From positions 62,001 through 126,000 of the forward strand of contig CAYOWK010000002.1 of NCBI GenBank assembly GCA_964407665.1: a stretch of 64,000 nt of DNA, written 5' to 3'. The position numbers and the translations under genes are program-made. This document shows, in pieces, positions 1 through 8,501 of the stretch. The stretch's first letter is position 1. Every line of letters begins with the position of its first letter. Under the pieces are notes generated by a model. It saw nothing but the letters and a program-made list of their open reading frames with translations, was not told the origin of the DNA and searched no databases. Origin of the DNA: CAYOWK01 sp964407665 (GTDB lineage Bacteria > Pseudomonadota > Alphaproteobacteria > Caulobacterales > Hyphomonadaceae).

Positions 1-2
1 AG

Positions 3-407
3 TTCTACAACCTGATGCCGACCATGACCTCGGCACAGAATGTCGAGATGCCGCTGCTGCTGACAAACCTTGGGTCAGCCGAGCGCCGCAAGCGCGTCGC
101 GACGGCGCTTGACATCGTAGGTCTGGGTGACCGCGCGAAGCACAAGCCGAGAGAGCTGTCCGGCGGTCAGCAGCAGCGGGTCGCAATCGCCCGCGCCATC
201 GTCGGAGATCCGAAGATGCTCCTGGCGGACGAACCGACCGGCGACCTCGACCGGACAACGGCCGTCGAAATTCTCGAGATGCTGCGGCTGCTGAACCGCG
301 AGCTCGGCAAGACCATTGTGATGGTCACCCACGATCCGGCCGCCGCGAAGTACGCCAAGCGCGAGCTGCATCTCGACAAGGGGTCCTTCGAGGAGCGGCT
401 GACATGA
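3..407 (+). CDS. ABC exporter ATP-binding protein, MacB/LolD type (5' end outside window)
   Basis: C-terminal 135 or so residues of an ABC ATPase; the frame is open to the left edge, so the Walker A half lies outside the window. Visible are the signature LSGGQQQRVAIARAI, Walker B with D-loop (MLLADEPTGDLD) and the switch histidine in MVTHDP. The QQQRVAIARA-LADEPTGDLD wording is typical of the MacB/LolD/FtsE subgroup, which powers FtsX-fold permeases acting on periplasmic or outer-membrane substrates rather than classical import. The stop overlaps the next start in an ATGA, so it is translationally coupled to the two permeases. A periplasmic adaptor would be expected upstream but is not visible. 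Substrate unknown. Confidence 0.93.
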   Translation, partial: FYNLMPTMTSAQNVEMPLLLTNLGSAERRKRVATALDIVGLGDRAKHKPRELSGGQQQRVAIARAIVGDPKMLLADEPTGDLDRTTAVEILEMLRLLNRELGKTIVMVTHDPAAAKYAKRELHLDKGSFEERLT

Positions 408-1567
408 AGGATCTCAGCCTCATCCTGTCGGGTCTCGGCCGCAAGACATTCCGGACGATCCTGCTGGTCTTTGCGGTGTTCATCGCCTTCCTGATCTATG
501 CCGTGCTGGGCTCGTTCCAGGCGTCTCTGGAGAACGCCGCCGGTCCCTCCTCGCAGAACCGGCTGATCGTCTCGAACCGGATCAACTTCACGCAGCCCCT
601 GCCGATCGCCTACAAGAACCGCATCGGGCAGATCGAGGGCGTCACCACCACCAGCCTGCAGATGTGGTTTGGCGGCTACTTCCAGGAGCAACGGAACTTC
701 CTTCTGGCGTTCGCCATCGAGCCGGACACCTACACCCAGATATACACCGAGCTGAACATCCCCGAGGACCAGCGGCAGGCCTTCGTGAACGGCCGCGACA
801 GCATCCTCGTCGGGCGCTCGGTCGCCGACCAGTACGGGTGGACGCTCGGACAGCAGATACCGGTCTCGTCCAATATCTGGCGGCGCACCGACGGCGGCTC
901 GACCTGGCCGGTCGTGATCCGTGCAATCTACGAGGGCGACGGCAACACCCCGACCAGCGCGGTCTACATCCACTACGACTATCTCGACGAGGCGCGGTCT
1001 TTCGCGAACGACACCATCGGGAACGTCATTGTCGCGACAGCGGGCGCTGACCAGAACGATCGCATCGTCCAGGAAATCGACAGCCTGTTCCAGAACTCGC
1101 CCGCCGAGACCAAGACGACGACGGAGGAAGAGTTCAACGCCGCCTTCATCAACCAGCAGGGCAATCTTAGCCAGATCATCATTGCAGTGACGGGGGTCGC
1201 CTTCCTCACCATCCTGCTGATCGTCGGCAACGCGATGTCAGGGGCTATCCGCGAGCGGACAGGCGAGATCGCTGTCATGAAGACGCTCGGCTTCCCCTCG
1301 AAACGCATCGCCCGGATCGTCGTGGGCGAGACGCTGGCGATATCCCTGCTGGGCGGCCTGCTGGGTCTCGGCGCAGCCTCGCTGCTGGTGTCGGCCGTGC
1401 GGGCGGGCGGATCCAGCTTCTCGGCGTTCTTCTCGACTCTGACCCTGACGCCCGCGGTCCTGGGGATCGGGGTCATCCTGATGATCCTGCTCGGGGCGCT
1501 GACAGGCGCCATACCGGCATGGAACGCCATGCGGGTGAACGTCATATCCGCCTTCCGGAGGATCTAG
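404..1567 (+). CDS. FtsX/MacB-type ABC transporter permease (first of two)
   Basis: 387 residues with the FtsX-family layout: one N-terminal membrane segment (about residues 14-36), a long extracytoplasmic domain (about 40-255), then three C-terminal membrane segments. The cytoplasmic loop after the second segment carries the coupling-helix wording REREGEIAVMKTLGF-like (RERTGEIAVMKTLGF), the usual contact with a MacB/LolD-type ATPase. The start is set by AGGAG at 391-395, eight bases upstream, and by the ATGA overlap with the ATPase gene. Acts in the inner membrane with the ATPase and the next permease as an exporter or mechanotransmission machine. Substrate cannot be read from the sequence. 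Confidence 0.9.
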   Translation: MKDLSLILSGLGRKTFRTILLVFAVFIAFLIYAVLGSFQASLENAAGPSSQNRLIVSNRINFTQPLPIAYKNRIGQIEGVTTTSLQMWFGGYFQEQRNFLLAFAIEPDTYTQIYTELNIPEDQRQAFVNGRDSILVGRSVADQYGWTLGQQIPVSSNIWRRTDGGSTWPVVIRAIYEGDGNTPTSAVYIHYDYLDEARSFANDTIGNVIVATAGADQNDRIVQEIDSLFQNSPAETKTTTEEEFNAAFINQQGNLSQIIIAVTGVAFLTILLIVGNAMSGAIRERTGEIAVMKTLGFPSKRIARIVVGETLAISLLGGLLGLGAASLLVSAVRAGGSSFSAFFSTLTLTPAVLGIGVILMILLGALTGAIPAWNAMRVNVISAFRRI

Positions 1568-1570
1568 CCG

Positions 1571-2755
1571 ATGGTCTCCCTGTTTCGCCAGATCGGAGCC
1601 GTGGTCTCCATGACGGTCTCGGGCCTCCCGAGCCGCTTCTGGGCCTCGCTCACGACCATCCTGTCAGTCGCGCTGGTCGTGGCGACGCTGCTGGCCTTCC
1701 TCGCCATGTCCAACGGCTTTGCGAAGACGGTCGCAGGCACCGGGGCCGATGACGTCGCGATGATCATGGGGACAGGGTCGGGCGCGGAGCTCAACTCGAC
1801 CATGCCCAGTTCTGCGGTCAGGCTGCTGGAAGAGGCGCCCGGCATCCTGCGGGATTCCGCTGGCAAGCCCATCACCTCTCCCGAGACCTACTTCGTCGTC
1901 AACGCCGTCCGGCGGGCAGGTGGCGGCGAGACCAATCTTTCGCTGCGCGGCGTAACCGCGAATGCGGGATCGATGCGGCCTGGCTTCACCATCACCGAAG
2001 GCCGCATGTTCGATCCCGGCACCAACGAGATGATCGTCGGCGCCGGCGTGCTGCGCGAGTTTGCCGGATTCGATCTTGGCAGCGAGATGCAGTTCAGCGC
2101 CACCAAGTGGAAGGTCGTTGGCGTCTTCGAGGTGCCCGGCACGGTCTTCGACAGCGAGGTTTGGGCGGACCTGCCGGTTGTGCAGACGCTGTTCAATCGC
2201 GGCGCAACGGTTGCGACCGTGCGCGCCCGCCTCGAATCGCCCGCCGCGCTTCAGCAGGTGCAGGACTATGTGAAAAGCGAGCCGCGGCTGCAGGTCGAGG
2301 TCAAAAGCGAGAAGGAGCACTTCGCCGAGGAGGCCAGCTCGCTTGAGACCATCGCCGTGTTCGGCTGGGCGCTCTCCATCACCCTGGCGCTGGGCGCGCT
2401 CGCGGGCGCCCTGAACACGATGTACGCGGCCGTCGAGGCGCGCTCGAAGGAACTGGCGACGTTGCGCGCCATCGGCTTTGGCGGCGTGCCAGCCTTCTTC
2501 GGCGCCATCACCGAGTCGATCCTGTTGTCGGCGGCGGGCGGACTGCTGGGCGTGCTGGCGGCCTACCTCGCCTTCAACGGCTTCAGCGCCTCGACGCTCG
2601 GCGGCGGGTTCACGCAGGTCGTGTTCAACTTCACAGTCGGGCCGCAGCAGATGGTGGCCGGTCTTGTGCTGGCGCTCACGCTCGGCCTTGTCGGCGGCAT
2701 ATTCCCGGCGCTGAAGGCGGCTCGCACCCCCGTCCTGAAGATCGGCGCGGAGTAG
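1571..2755 (+). CDS. FtsX/MacB-type ABC transporter permease (second of two)
   Basis: 394 residues with the same architecture as the preceding permease: N-terminal membrane segment (about 25-45), large periplasmic domain, and three C-terminal segments, with the coupling-loop motif ARSKELATLRAIGFGG around residue 295. Its Shine-Dalgarno CGGAGG (1556-1561) overlaps the end of the upstream permease gene, so the three genes form one translation-coupled operon. Two different FtsX permeases with one ATPase imply a heterodimeric pore, as in LolCE-like machines, rather than a MacB homodimer. The operon ends 25 bases before the convergent moeA stop; I see no strong terminator in that gap. Confidence 0.9.
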   Translation: MVSLFRQIGAVVSMTVSGLPSRFWASLTTILSVALVVATLLAFLAMSNGFAKTVAGTGADDVAMIMGTGSGAELNSTMPSSAVRLLEEAPGILRDSAGKPITSPETYFVVNAVRRAGGGETNLSLRGVTANAGSMRPGFTITEGRMFDPGTNEMIVGAGVLREFAGFDLGSEMQFSATKWKVVGVFEVPGTVFDSEVWADLPVVQTLFNRGATVATVRARLESPAALQQVQDYVKSEPRLQVEVKSEKEHFAEEASSLETIAVFGWALSITLALGALAGALNTMYAAVEARSKELATLRAIGFGGVPAFFGAITESILLSAAGGLLGVLAAYLAFNGFSASTLGGGFTQVVFNFTVGPQQMVAGLVLALTLGLVGGIFPALKAARTPVLKIGAE

Positions 2756-2779
2756 TCCGGTCCTGGCGGGCAGGTCCGG

Positions 2780-3973
2780 TCAGTCCATGCGCAGGACCGG
2801 AACAAGGTCGCCGACTGCAGCGGCCGGGCTCTTCGCCGGACGGCGGATGAGGGCGTTGGACGACAGGAACGGGTTGAGCAGGGACGAGTCCTGATCCGAA
2901 GCCGGGCGCACCTTGGCGCGTCCATCAGCGCCGAGCGTCAGCACAGCCCTCAGAAACTCCTCGCGTCCGCCGGTTGCAGGCAGGGGAGTCGCCGCAAAGG
3001 CCGCTTCATCCTTGATATCCGCTGCGCCGCCCGACATCGCCGCCAGCAGCGGCTGCAGGAACAGGCGCGCCGTCACCATCGCCGCAGCCGGATTGCCCGG
3101 CAGGCCAAGCGCCAGCGTCTCGGCGCGGGTGGAAAACCATGTCGGCTTGCCGGGCTTGACCGCCACCTTCTCCAGCGCGGGCTCGAAGCCGGAAGCGGCA
3201 AACGCCGAACGGACGACATCGTAGTCGCCCACCGAGGCGCCGCCGATGGAGACGATGAGATCGAGCCCGCCCTCAATCCTGCTGCGGACATCCGACTCGG
3301 TGTCGGCGGCGATGCCAAGGTCGATCGCCTCGGCGCCCCATGTCCGGACAAGGGCCAGCAGGGCGGGAGCGATTGAGTTCACCACCTGTCCAGCGCCGAG
3401 GTCCGATCCGGCGGGGCGCAGTTCGTCGCCGGTGGCGAGTACGCCCACGCGGGGACGGCGGTAGACGGCAAGCTCGCCTACATTGCCCGCAGCGATCAGC
3501 GCCAGGGCTCCCGGCGTAATCATCTGCCCGGCGGGAGCCAGCTCGTCGCCCGCCGCGAAGTCCAGGCCTTTGCGCCGGACCGACGAGGGCGCGGACTGGC
3601 GGTCCGTCACGGTCACTCGATCGCCCTCGCGGCGTGTGTCTTCCTGGATGAGGATATGGTCCGCTCCCGAGGGCACGTGCGCGCCCGTGAAGATGCGGAC
3701 AGCCTCCCCCGGACCGACGCCAGAGCCGCTCCACGGAACACCCGCCCGGGACTCGCCGGTGACCTGAAGCGCCGCGCCGTTGGCCATGTCGGCAAAGCGC
3801 ACGGCATAGCCGTCCATGGCCGAAACGTCGGCGGGCGGCTGGAACACGCGGGCCAGCACCGGGGCGGCGAGGCGGCGGCCATGGGCGAGCGCCAGCGGTA
3901 CGGTCTCGACGTCCATACGGCGCCCGGCTCCATGGCGGACAAGGAGTTCGCGCGCCTGTTCGACTGAAGCCAT
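2780..3973 (-). CDS. moeA: Molybdopterin molybdenumtransferase MoeA
   Basis: 397 residues from the chosen start (ATG at 3973, MASVEQARELLV); an in-frame ATG at 4012 would add 13 residues that look unlike the family. MoeA inserts molybdate into adenylylated molybdopterin in the cytoplasm. The family domains are in order: N-terminal MoeA domain, MoCF-binding domain with GVLATGDEL and IVSIGGASVGDYD, the GLPGNPAAAMVTARLFL motif near residue 295, and the C-terminal beta-barrel domain IV. Divergent from moaC with under 80 bp between starts, so the two cofactor genes probably share a control region. No fused MogA domain is present. Confidence 0.95.
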   Translation of the reverse strand: MASVEQARELLVRHGAGRRMDVETVPLALAHGRRLAAPVLARVFQPPADVSAMDGYAVRFADMANGAALQVTGESRAGVPWSGSGVGPGEAVRIFTGAHVPSGADHILIQEDTRREGDRVTVTDRQSAPSSVRRKGLDFAAGDELAPAGQMITPGALALIAAGNVGELAVYRRPRVGVLATGDELRPAGSDLGAGQVVNSIAPALLALVRTWGAEAIDLGIAADTESDVRSRIEGGLDLIVSIGGASVGDYDVVRSAFAASGFEPALEKVAVKPGKPTWFSTRAETLALGLPGNPAAAMVTARLFLQPLLAAMSGGAADIKDEAAFAATPLPATGGREEFLRAVLTLGADGRAKVRPASDQDSSLLNPFLSSNALIRRPAKSPAAAVGDLVPVLRMD

Positions 3974-4047
3974 CCGGATCAAAGCTCGGCCTCCCATGTT
4001 GAGCGGTTTCAAGTATAGGAGGCGGAAGCGAAGCGCGAGGGCCCCCG

Positions 4048-4536
4048 ATGACTGGCAAGACTGATGACGGCCTCACCCACATCGACGCGGACGGTCGCGC
4101 CCGGATGGTGGATGTATCGGCCAAGCCTGCCACGAAGCGCGTGGCGTCCGCCGAAGGGCGGGTGCTGATGTCGGCGCGGGCGCTGGAGCTGGCGCGCGAG
4201 AAGGGCGGCAAGGGCGACGTGCGCGCCGTGGCCGAGGTGGCGGGCGTCATGGCCGCCAAGCGCACATCCGACCTGATCCCGATGTGCCATCCGCTGGCGA
4301 TCTCCAGCGTCAAGGTGCGCGTCAACGAACTGGAAGACGGCTCCGGCATGTTCGTGACGGCGGAGGTGGTCACCACCGGTCCTACCGGCGTCGAGATGGA
4401 GGCGCTCACGGCGGTGTCGGTGGCATGCCTGACGGTCTACGACATGCTCAAGGCTGTGGACCGCGCGATGCGGATCGAGGGCGTGCGGGTGATGACCAAG
4501 TCCGGCGGCGCCAGCGGGGACTATGTGGCGGTCTGA
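4048..4536 (+). CDS. moaC: Cyclic pyranopterin monophosphate synthase MoaC
   Basis: 162 residues, full family length. MoaC rearranges 3',8-cyclo-7,8-dihydro-GTP (made by MoaA) to cyclic pyranopterin monophosphate, the first stable molybdenum cofactor intermediate. All hallmark blocks are present: MVDVSAKPATKRVA near the N-terminus, SDLIPMCHPLAIS with the catalytic histidine, GPTGVEMEALTAVSVA, and the C-terminal DMLKAVDRAM and KSGGASGDY blocks with the catalytic Asp and Lys residues. Divergent from moeA; moaA, moaD and moaE are not in the window. Its stop codon abuts the convergent aminotransferase stop. Confidence 0.97.
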   Translation: MTGKTDDGLTHIDADGRARMVDVSAKPATKRVASAEGRVLMSARALELAREKGGKGDVRAVAEVAGVMAAKRTSDLIPMCHPLAISSVKVRVNELEDGSGMFVTAEVVTTGPTGVEMEALTAVSVACLTVYDMLKAVDRAMRIEGVRVMTKSGGASGDYVAV

Positions 4537-5688
4537 CTAGGCAAGCGCCCGCCGCGCCTTCGCGAGCCGCTCGATCCCCAGGTCCAGCGTCTCGTCGCGC
4601 TTGGCGAAGGCCAGGCGGATCAGACGCGGCGTGCAGGTCGAGGCATAGAACGGCGCATAGGGAATCGTCGCCACCCCGAACTCGCGAACGCATCGCTCCG
4701 CAAACTCCGTATCGATCATCCCGATGCCGGAGGCTGGCAGGTCGATCGACAGGAAGTAGGCGCCCTCGCTGGGCAGCGTGATGAATCCCTCCTGCGCCAG
4801 TCCGGCGGCGAGACGGTCGCGGGCGCGCTGGAAACCTGCGGTCATGGTGTCGAGATAGTCCGCGCGGTGCATGAGGCCCCAGGCGACGCCAGCCTGCAGG
4901 TTCGGCGGCGTGGTGAAGGTGAGGAACTGGTGCGCCTTGGCGAACACCTCCGTGAGGGCAGGCGCGGCGCAGGCGAACCCCACCTTCCAGCCGGTCATCG
5001 AGAACATCTTGCCCGCCGATCCGATCTTGATTGTCGCCTCGCGCAGGTGGTGCAGCATCGAGGCGTGGCGGCGGCCGTCGAACAGGACATGCTCCCAGAC
5101 CTCGTCCGAGATCGCGATGGCGCCAGACCGGCGGCAGAAGCCGGCGAGCAGGTCCAGCTCGCTGTCATCGAAGGCGCGCGAGGCCGGATTGACCGGCGTG
5201 TTGAGGACTACCGCCCGCGTCTTCTCCGTGAACACGGACGCCAGCTTGCTTTCTGTCAGGCGCCAGTGCGGCGAATCGAGACGGACGAACCGCGGCACGC
5301 CGCCGGCCCGCAGCACCATCGGCAGATAGGCGTCGTACATCGGCTCGATCAGCACGACCTCGTCGCCGGGCTCGACAACGGCGAGGATAACGGCGGCAAT
5401 CGCCTCGGTCGCGCCAGAGGTGATGGTGACTTCTGAGGCCCAGTCGAGGTCGAGCGCCTGGCAGCGGTTGTAGTGCGCGGCAACAGCCTCACGCAGGGAT
5501 GGCAGCCCGCGCATGGGCGGATACTGGTTGGGCCCGTCGATCAGGGCCTTCGCCGCCGCCTCGCGGATATCGAGCGGGCCGTCGTCTTCCGGGAAGCCCT
5601 GCCCGAGATTGACCGCGCCGTGTTCGGCGGCGAGGCGCGACATCACCTCGAAGATGGTGGGACGGAGACTGGCGTAGACACTGTTCAT
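4537..5688 (-). CDS. PLP-dependent class I/II aminotransferase (YbdL / kynurenine-aminotransferase-like)
   Basis: 383 residues from the ATG at 5688 (MNSVYASLRPTIF); an ATG 12 codons upstream would add an atypical Cys-rich stretch. Fold-type I aminotransferase. Visible are the substrate-entry motif LGQGFPEDD, the cofactor site TSGATEAIAA, VVLNTPVNPASRAF, the PLP-phosphate aspartate in ISDEVWEH, and the Schiff-base lysine in IGSAGKMFSMTGWKVG. The LGQGFPE and GKMFSMTGWK wording resembles methionine aminotransferase YbdL and kynurenine/glutamine transaminase K rather than aspartate aminotransferase. Likely transaminates methionine, glutamine or aromatic amino acids to 2-oxo acids; exact substrate uncertain. 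Convergent with moaC. Confidence 0.9.
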   Translation of the reverse strand: MNSVYASLRPTIFEVMSRLAAEHGAVNLGQGFPEDDGPLDIREAAAKALIDGPNQYPPMRGLPSLREAVAAHYNRCQALDLDWASEVTITSGATEAIAAVILAVVEPGDEVVLIEPMYDAYLPMVLRAGGVPRFVRLDSPHWRLTESKLASVFTEKTRAVVLNTPVNPASRAFDDSELDLLAGFCRRSGAIAISDEVWEHVLFDGRRHASMLHHLREATIKIGSAGKMFSMTGWKVGFACAAPALTEVFAKAHQFLTFTTPPNLQAGVAWGLMHRADYLDTMTAGFQRARDRLAAGLAQEGFITLPSEGAYFLSIDLPASGIGMIDTEFAERCVREFGVATIPYAPFYASTCTPRLIRLAFAKRDETLDLGIERLAKARRALA

Positions 5689-5743
5689 GGCCGCGAACGT
5701 GCGACAGGCGCAGGCAGCTGTCACGCCCGCTGCAGACGCCGGG

Positions 5744-5782
5744 CCCCAAAAGCAGAAGGGGCGCCCGACCGGACGCCCCTTC
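5744..5782 (-). terminator. Probable rho-independent terminator downstream of phasin gene
   Basis: A 9-bp perfect stem (5755-5763 with 5774-5782) closes a 10-base loop. Read on the minus strand it is followed by TGCTTTTGG. It lies about 100 bases after the phasin stop, between that gene and the same-strand aminotransferase gene, so it would insulate them. The T-tract is short. Confidence 0.55.
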
Positions 5783-5882
5783 GCAACGCATACGCTTTAC
5801 GCGACTCTACACAGTCACGCTTCCCTGCTGCTCGCCGGGGGAGGAAGTCCGGCCGCTACGGGGACGCGAAGAGAGCGCCTGA

Positions 5883-6344
5883 TCAGGCGGCTTTCTTGGC
5901 GGCGGTCTTGGCGACCGTCTTGGTGCGTTCAACGGTTTCCTCGACGACTTTCGGCGTCACGGCGACGACGGTGTCGAAGAGTTCGGTCTGGGCTTTCTTC
6001 GCGACTTCAGCGTAGGCGAAGAGGCGCGAGGGCAGGTCCTGCATGGCCGAGCTGGCGACTTCGCCGGCTTTCTTGGCGTAGGACGTCGGCTCGCCGTCAA
6101 AGGCCATCAGGCTGGCGGCGTCAGAGGCGGCGTCTTTCATCCAGGCGGTGGTCAGCTCGACGTTCTTGGTCATGGCGGCGATCGTGACTTCACGATACTT
6201 GGCAGCCATGTCCGTCGCGGCCTTGAACTGGGCCGAGCCAGCGAAGTCCGGCGTCATTTTGCTGAACGCTTCGAACTGCTTGGTCATGTCGAATTTGGTC
6301 ATGTCGAACTTGGACATGTCGAAGTACTGGGACATCGGGTTCAT
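5883..6344 (-). CDS. Phasin family protein (PHA granule-associated)
   Basis: 153 residues from the ATG at 6344, chosen because GAGGAGAATATCGCC precedes it directly; an ATG 19 codons upstream has no such site. Phasins are small amphipathic helical proteins that coat polyhydroxyalkanoate granules and limit their size. The N-terminus has a threefold near-repeat of FDM(S/T)KFDM, followed by a long predicted helix with heptad-like hydrophobics (AAKYREVTIAAMTKNVEL) and an Ala/Lys-rich tail (VAKTAAKKAA) usual in alphaproteobacterial phasins. Same strand as phaC and probably PhaR-repressed, as in other PHA producers, though no operator is evident to me. Confidence 0.88.
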   Translation of the reverse strand: MNPMSQYFDMSKFDMTKFDMTKQFEAFSKMTPDFAGSAQFKAATDMAAKYREVTIAAMTKNVELTTAWMKDAASDAASLMAFDGEPTSYAKKAGEVASSAMQDLPSRLFAYAEVAKKAQTELFDTVVAVTPKVVEETVERTKTVAKTAAKKAA

Positions 6345-6445
6345 GGCGATATTCTCCTCGCTTGATGCGTATTGAATAATGCCGCAGCGCGGCAAATGCA
6401 ACGTTAAAATTGCCGCGAGTGCGAAATTTCTTCTGCAACTGCGAA

Positions 6446-6486
6446 GAAAAAGCGCCTGAAACGCGAGTCGGAGACCCGTTCAGGCG
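6446..6486 (-). terminator. Rho-independent terminator overlapping the phaC stop
   Basis: Minus strand: CGCCTGAA pairs with TTCAGGCG across an 18-base loop and is followed at once by CTTTTTCTT. The left arm includes the phaC TGA itself (6480-6482). It separates phaC from the downstream phasin gene, which therefore needs its own promoter in about 100 bases. Confidence 0.7.
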
Positions 6487-8270
6487 TCGTTGACGTAGCG
6501 TCCCGGGGCGGGTTCGATCCGCGGCATGTCGGCCGGGAATGACGCGGTCGCGTCAATCTTACGTCCCGAGCGCTTCGACAGCCAGGCGCCCCAGTCCGGC
6601 CACCACGAGCCTTCCTGCAGGGTCGCGGCCTCCATCCACGCCTCGGCGTCGCCCGGCGGGCCGTCGCCGGTATAGTGGCCGTACTTGATCTTGGTCGGCG
6701 GGTTGATGATGCCCGCGATGTGGCCGCTCTGGGCCAGCACGAAGCGCGCTTCGCCCTTGGTCCGGGACAGTCCCTTGAACGACGACGTCCACGGCGCGAT
6801 GTGGTCCTTCTCGCAGGCGACCACATAGTGCGGGATCTTGATGTCCTCGAGCGTCACCGGAACCCCGTTCAGTTCGAAGCGGTCGCCGGCGAAGTCGTTC
6901 GCCCAGTACAGCTGGTTGAGGTACTCGCTGGCCATGCGCGCGGGCAGGCGTGTTGAATCCTGGTTCCAGAACAGCAGATCGAACTTCGGACGCGGCTCTC
7001 CCAGCAGGTAGGCGCGCACGGCGGGCCCGTAGATCAGGTCGTTCGGACGCAGGTAGCTGAACGTCTTGGCCAGCAGCTTGTTGTCCATGAAGCCCTTCTT
7101 CTGGACTTCAATCGTGATGCCCGTGATGAAGCTCTCATCCAGGAACACCTTCACCGGACCCGGGTCCTCGAAGTCGGTCAGCGCCGTGAAGAAGGTGGCC
7201 GAGCGCACGGGGCTCGGCCCCTTCTGCTTCGACAGCCAGGCGAGGGCCAGCGCGAGGCCTGTGCCGCCGATGCAGTATCCGGTGACGTTGCAGTCGTCCT
7301 GGCCGGACAGGCGGTTGGTCTCCTCGATGGCCCGCACGACGCCCGAAATGACATAGTCGTCCAGCCCCAGATCGCGCATGCTTTCGTTGGGATTGCGCCA
7401 GGATACGACGTAGACGGCGAAGCCCTGTTCGACGAGCCATTTGACCAGTGAGGACTTCGGCTGGAGGTCGAGGATGTAGTACTTGTTGATCCATGGCGGG
7501 ATCAGCAGCAGGGGCTTGGCGAACACTTTCTCGGTTGTGGGCTGATAGCGGATCAGCTGGAACATCTCGGTCTCGAAGACCACATGTCCCGGCGTGGTCG
7601 CCAGCGTCTCGCCGACCTTGAAGGCCTCCGGGTCGGACAGCGTAACCAGCAGGTCGCCGTCGGACCGTTCGAGGTCGTTTACGAAATTCTCGAGCCCCTC
7701 GACGAGCGAGCGGCCGTTTGTGTCCACCGCCTTGCGGATCGCAACCGGATTGGAGGCGAGAAAGTTGGACGGAGAGAAGAAGTCCACCACCTGCTTCGTG
7801 AAGAAGCTCAGCTGTTCGATGTGCTTGCGGTCATCGCCAAGGTCGGCCGTCTCCGCGAGGCTTTCCATGTAGGCGCTGAGGATCTGGTACTGGCGCTTCA
7901 GGAAATAGAAGAACGGGTGGCTGGACCACTCCTCGCCCGAGAAGCGCGAATCGTCCGCTCCCGGCGCCGGGGTGGTTGGCGTCTTCGTCCCGGCCAGCAT
8001 CGCCTGGGTCAGTTCGGCATAGAGCGCCGTGGAGTTCTGCCAGAACTGGAGGTGAGTGTTGAACGCCTTCATCGGGTTGGCCAGCACGCCGGCCGTATGG
8101 CCCATGGCGGCGCGCAGGAAGAAGGGCTGTCCCGGCCCCTCCACACCCGGATTGCGGACTTCCTTGCGCGACAGCGCGAGGAACAGCCGCTGCAACAGGA
8201 AGTTGATGCGCTGGAAGTTCTGGGCCAGCTCGATTGCGCTGGCTGAGCTTAGGCTGTCCTTGCCGTCCAT
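6480..8270 (-). CDS. phaC: Class I poly(3-hydroxyalkanoate) synthase PhaC
   Basis: 596 residues, the usual class I length. Polymerises (R)-3-hydroxyacyl-CoA into polyhydroxyalkanoate at the granule surface. The lipase-like box is GYCIGG with the nucleophile Cys333 in place of Ser; the charge relay follows as Asp in ACEKDHIAPW and His in AQSGHIAGIINPP. The N-terminal region has the PhaC_N domain (PLLLIPPWINKYYILDL near residues 255-272). The class I assignment rests on length and absence of a phaE/phaR partner subunit. Granule genes surround it (phasin downstream; hydrolase and phaR divergent), but phaA and phaB, which supply monomer, are not in the window. Confidence 0.96.
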   Translation of the reverse strand: MDGKDSLSSASAIELAQNFQRINFLLQRLFLALSRKEVRNPGVEGPGQPFFLRAAMGHTAGVLANPMKAFNTHLQFWQNSTALYAELTQAMLAGTKTPTTPAPGADDSRFSGEEWSSHPFFYFLKRQYQILSAYMESLAETADLGDDRKHIEQLSFFTKQVVDFFSPSNFLASNPVAIRKAVDTNGRSLVEGLENFVNDLERSDGDLLVTLSDPEAFKVGETLATTPGHVVFETEMFQLIRYQPTTEKVFAKPLLLIPPWINKYYILDLQPKSSLVKWLVEQGFAVYVVSWRNPNESMRDLGLDDYVISGVVRAIEETNRLSGQDDCNVTGYCIGGTGLALALAWLSKQKGPSPVRSATFFTALTDFEDPGPVKVFLDESFITGITIEVQKKGFMDNKLLAKTFSYLRPNDLIYGPAVRAYLLGEPRPKFDLLFWNQDSTRLPARMASEYLNQLYWANDFAGDRFELNGVPVTLEDIKIPHYVVACEKDHIAPWTSSFKGLSRTKGEARFVLAQSGHIAGIINPPTKIKYGHYTGDGPPGDAEAWMEAATLQEGSWWPDWGAWLSKRSGRKIDATASFPADMPRIEPAPGRYVNDA

Positions 8271-8501
8271 GAAGTCGCCCGGTCCGGAGCCGCAGAAGAG
8301 TTAACGATCCATACTGTCTAGAGCTGGGTAGAGGAATTGGGAAAACCACTTGTTAACGTGGCGGCGCGGCCCGGATGCGCCATAAAAAATGCTGTCGGGC
8401 TTCTTTTCCCAAAGGGAAACCCGTACAGCCGACGGCCTGCGGGCTTTGCTGCGCCTGCACAATTTCGGTGGGATTGGCTCTGACGGGAAAGGTCTGGCGG
8501 C

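Noticed and set aside
1..2755. MacB-like operon as part of an antibiotic-resistance or biosynthetic island
   Set aside because: Only the exporter part is visible; flanking genes on the right are molybdenum cofactor genes and nothing supports a substrate.
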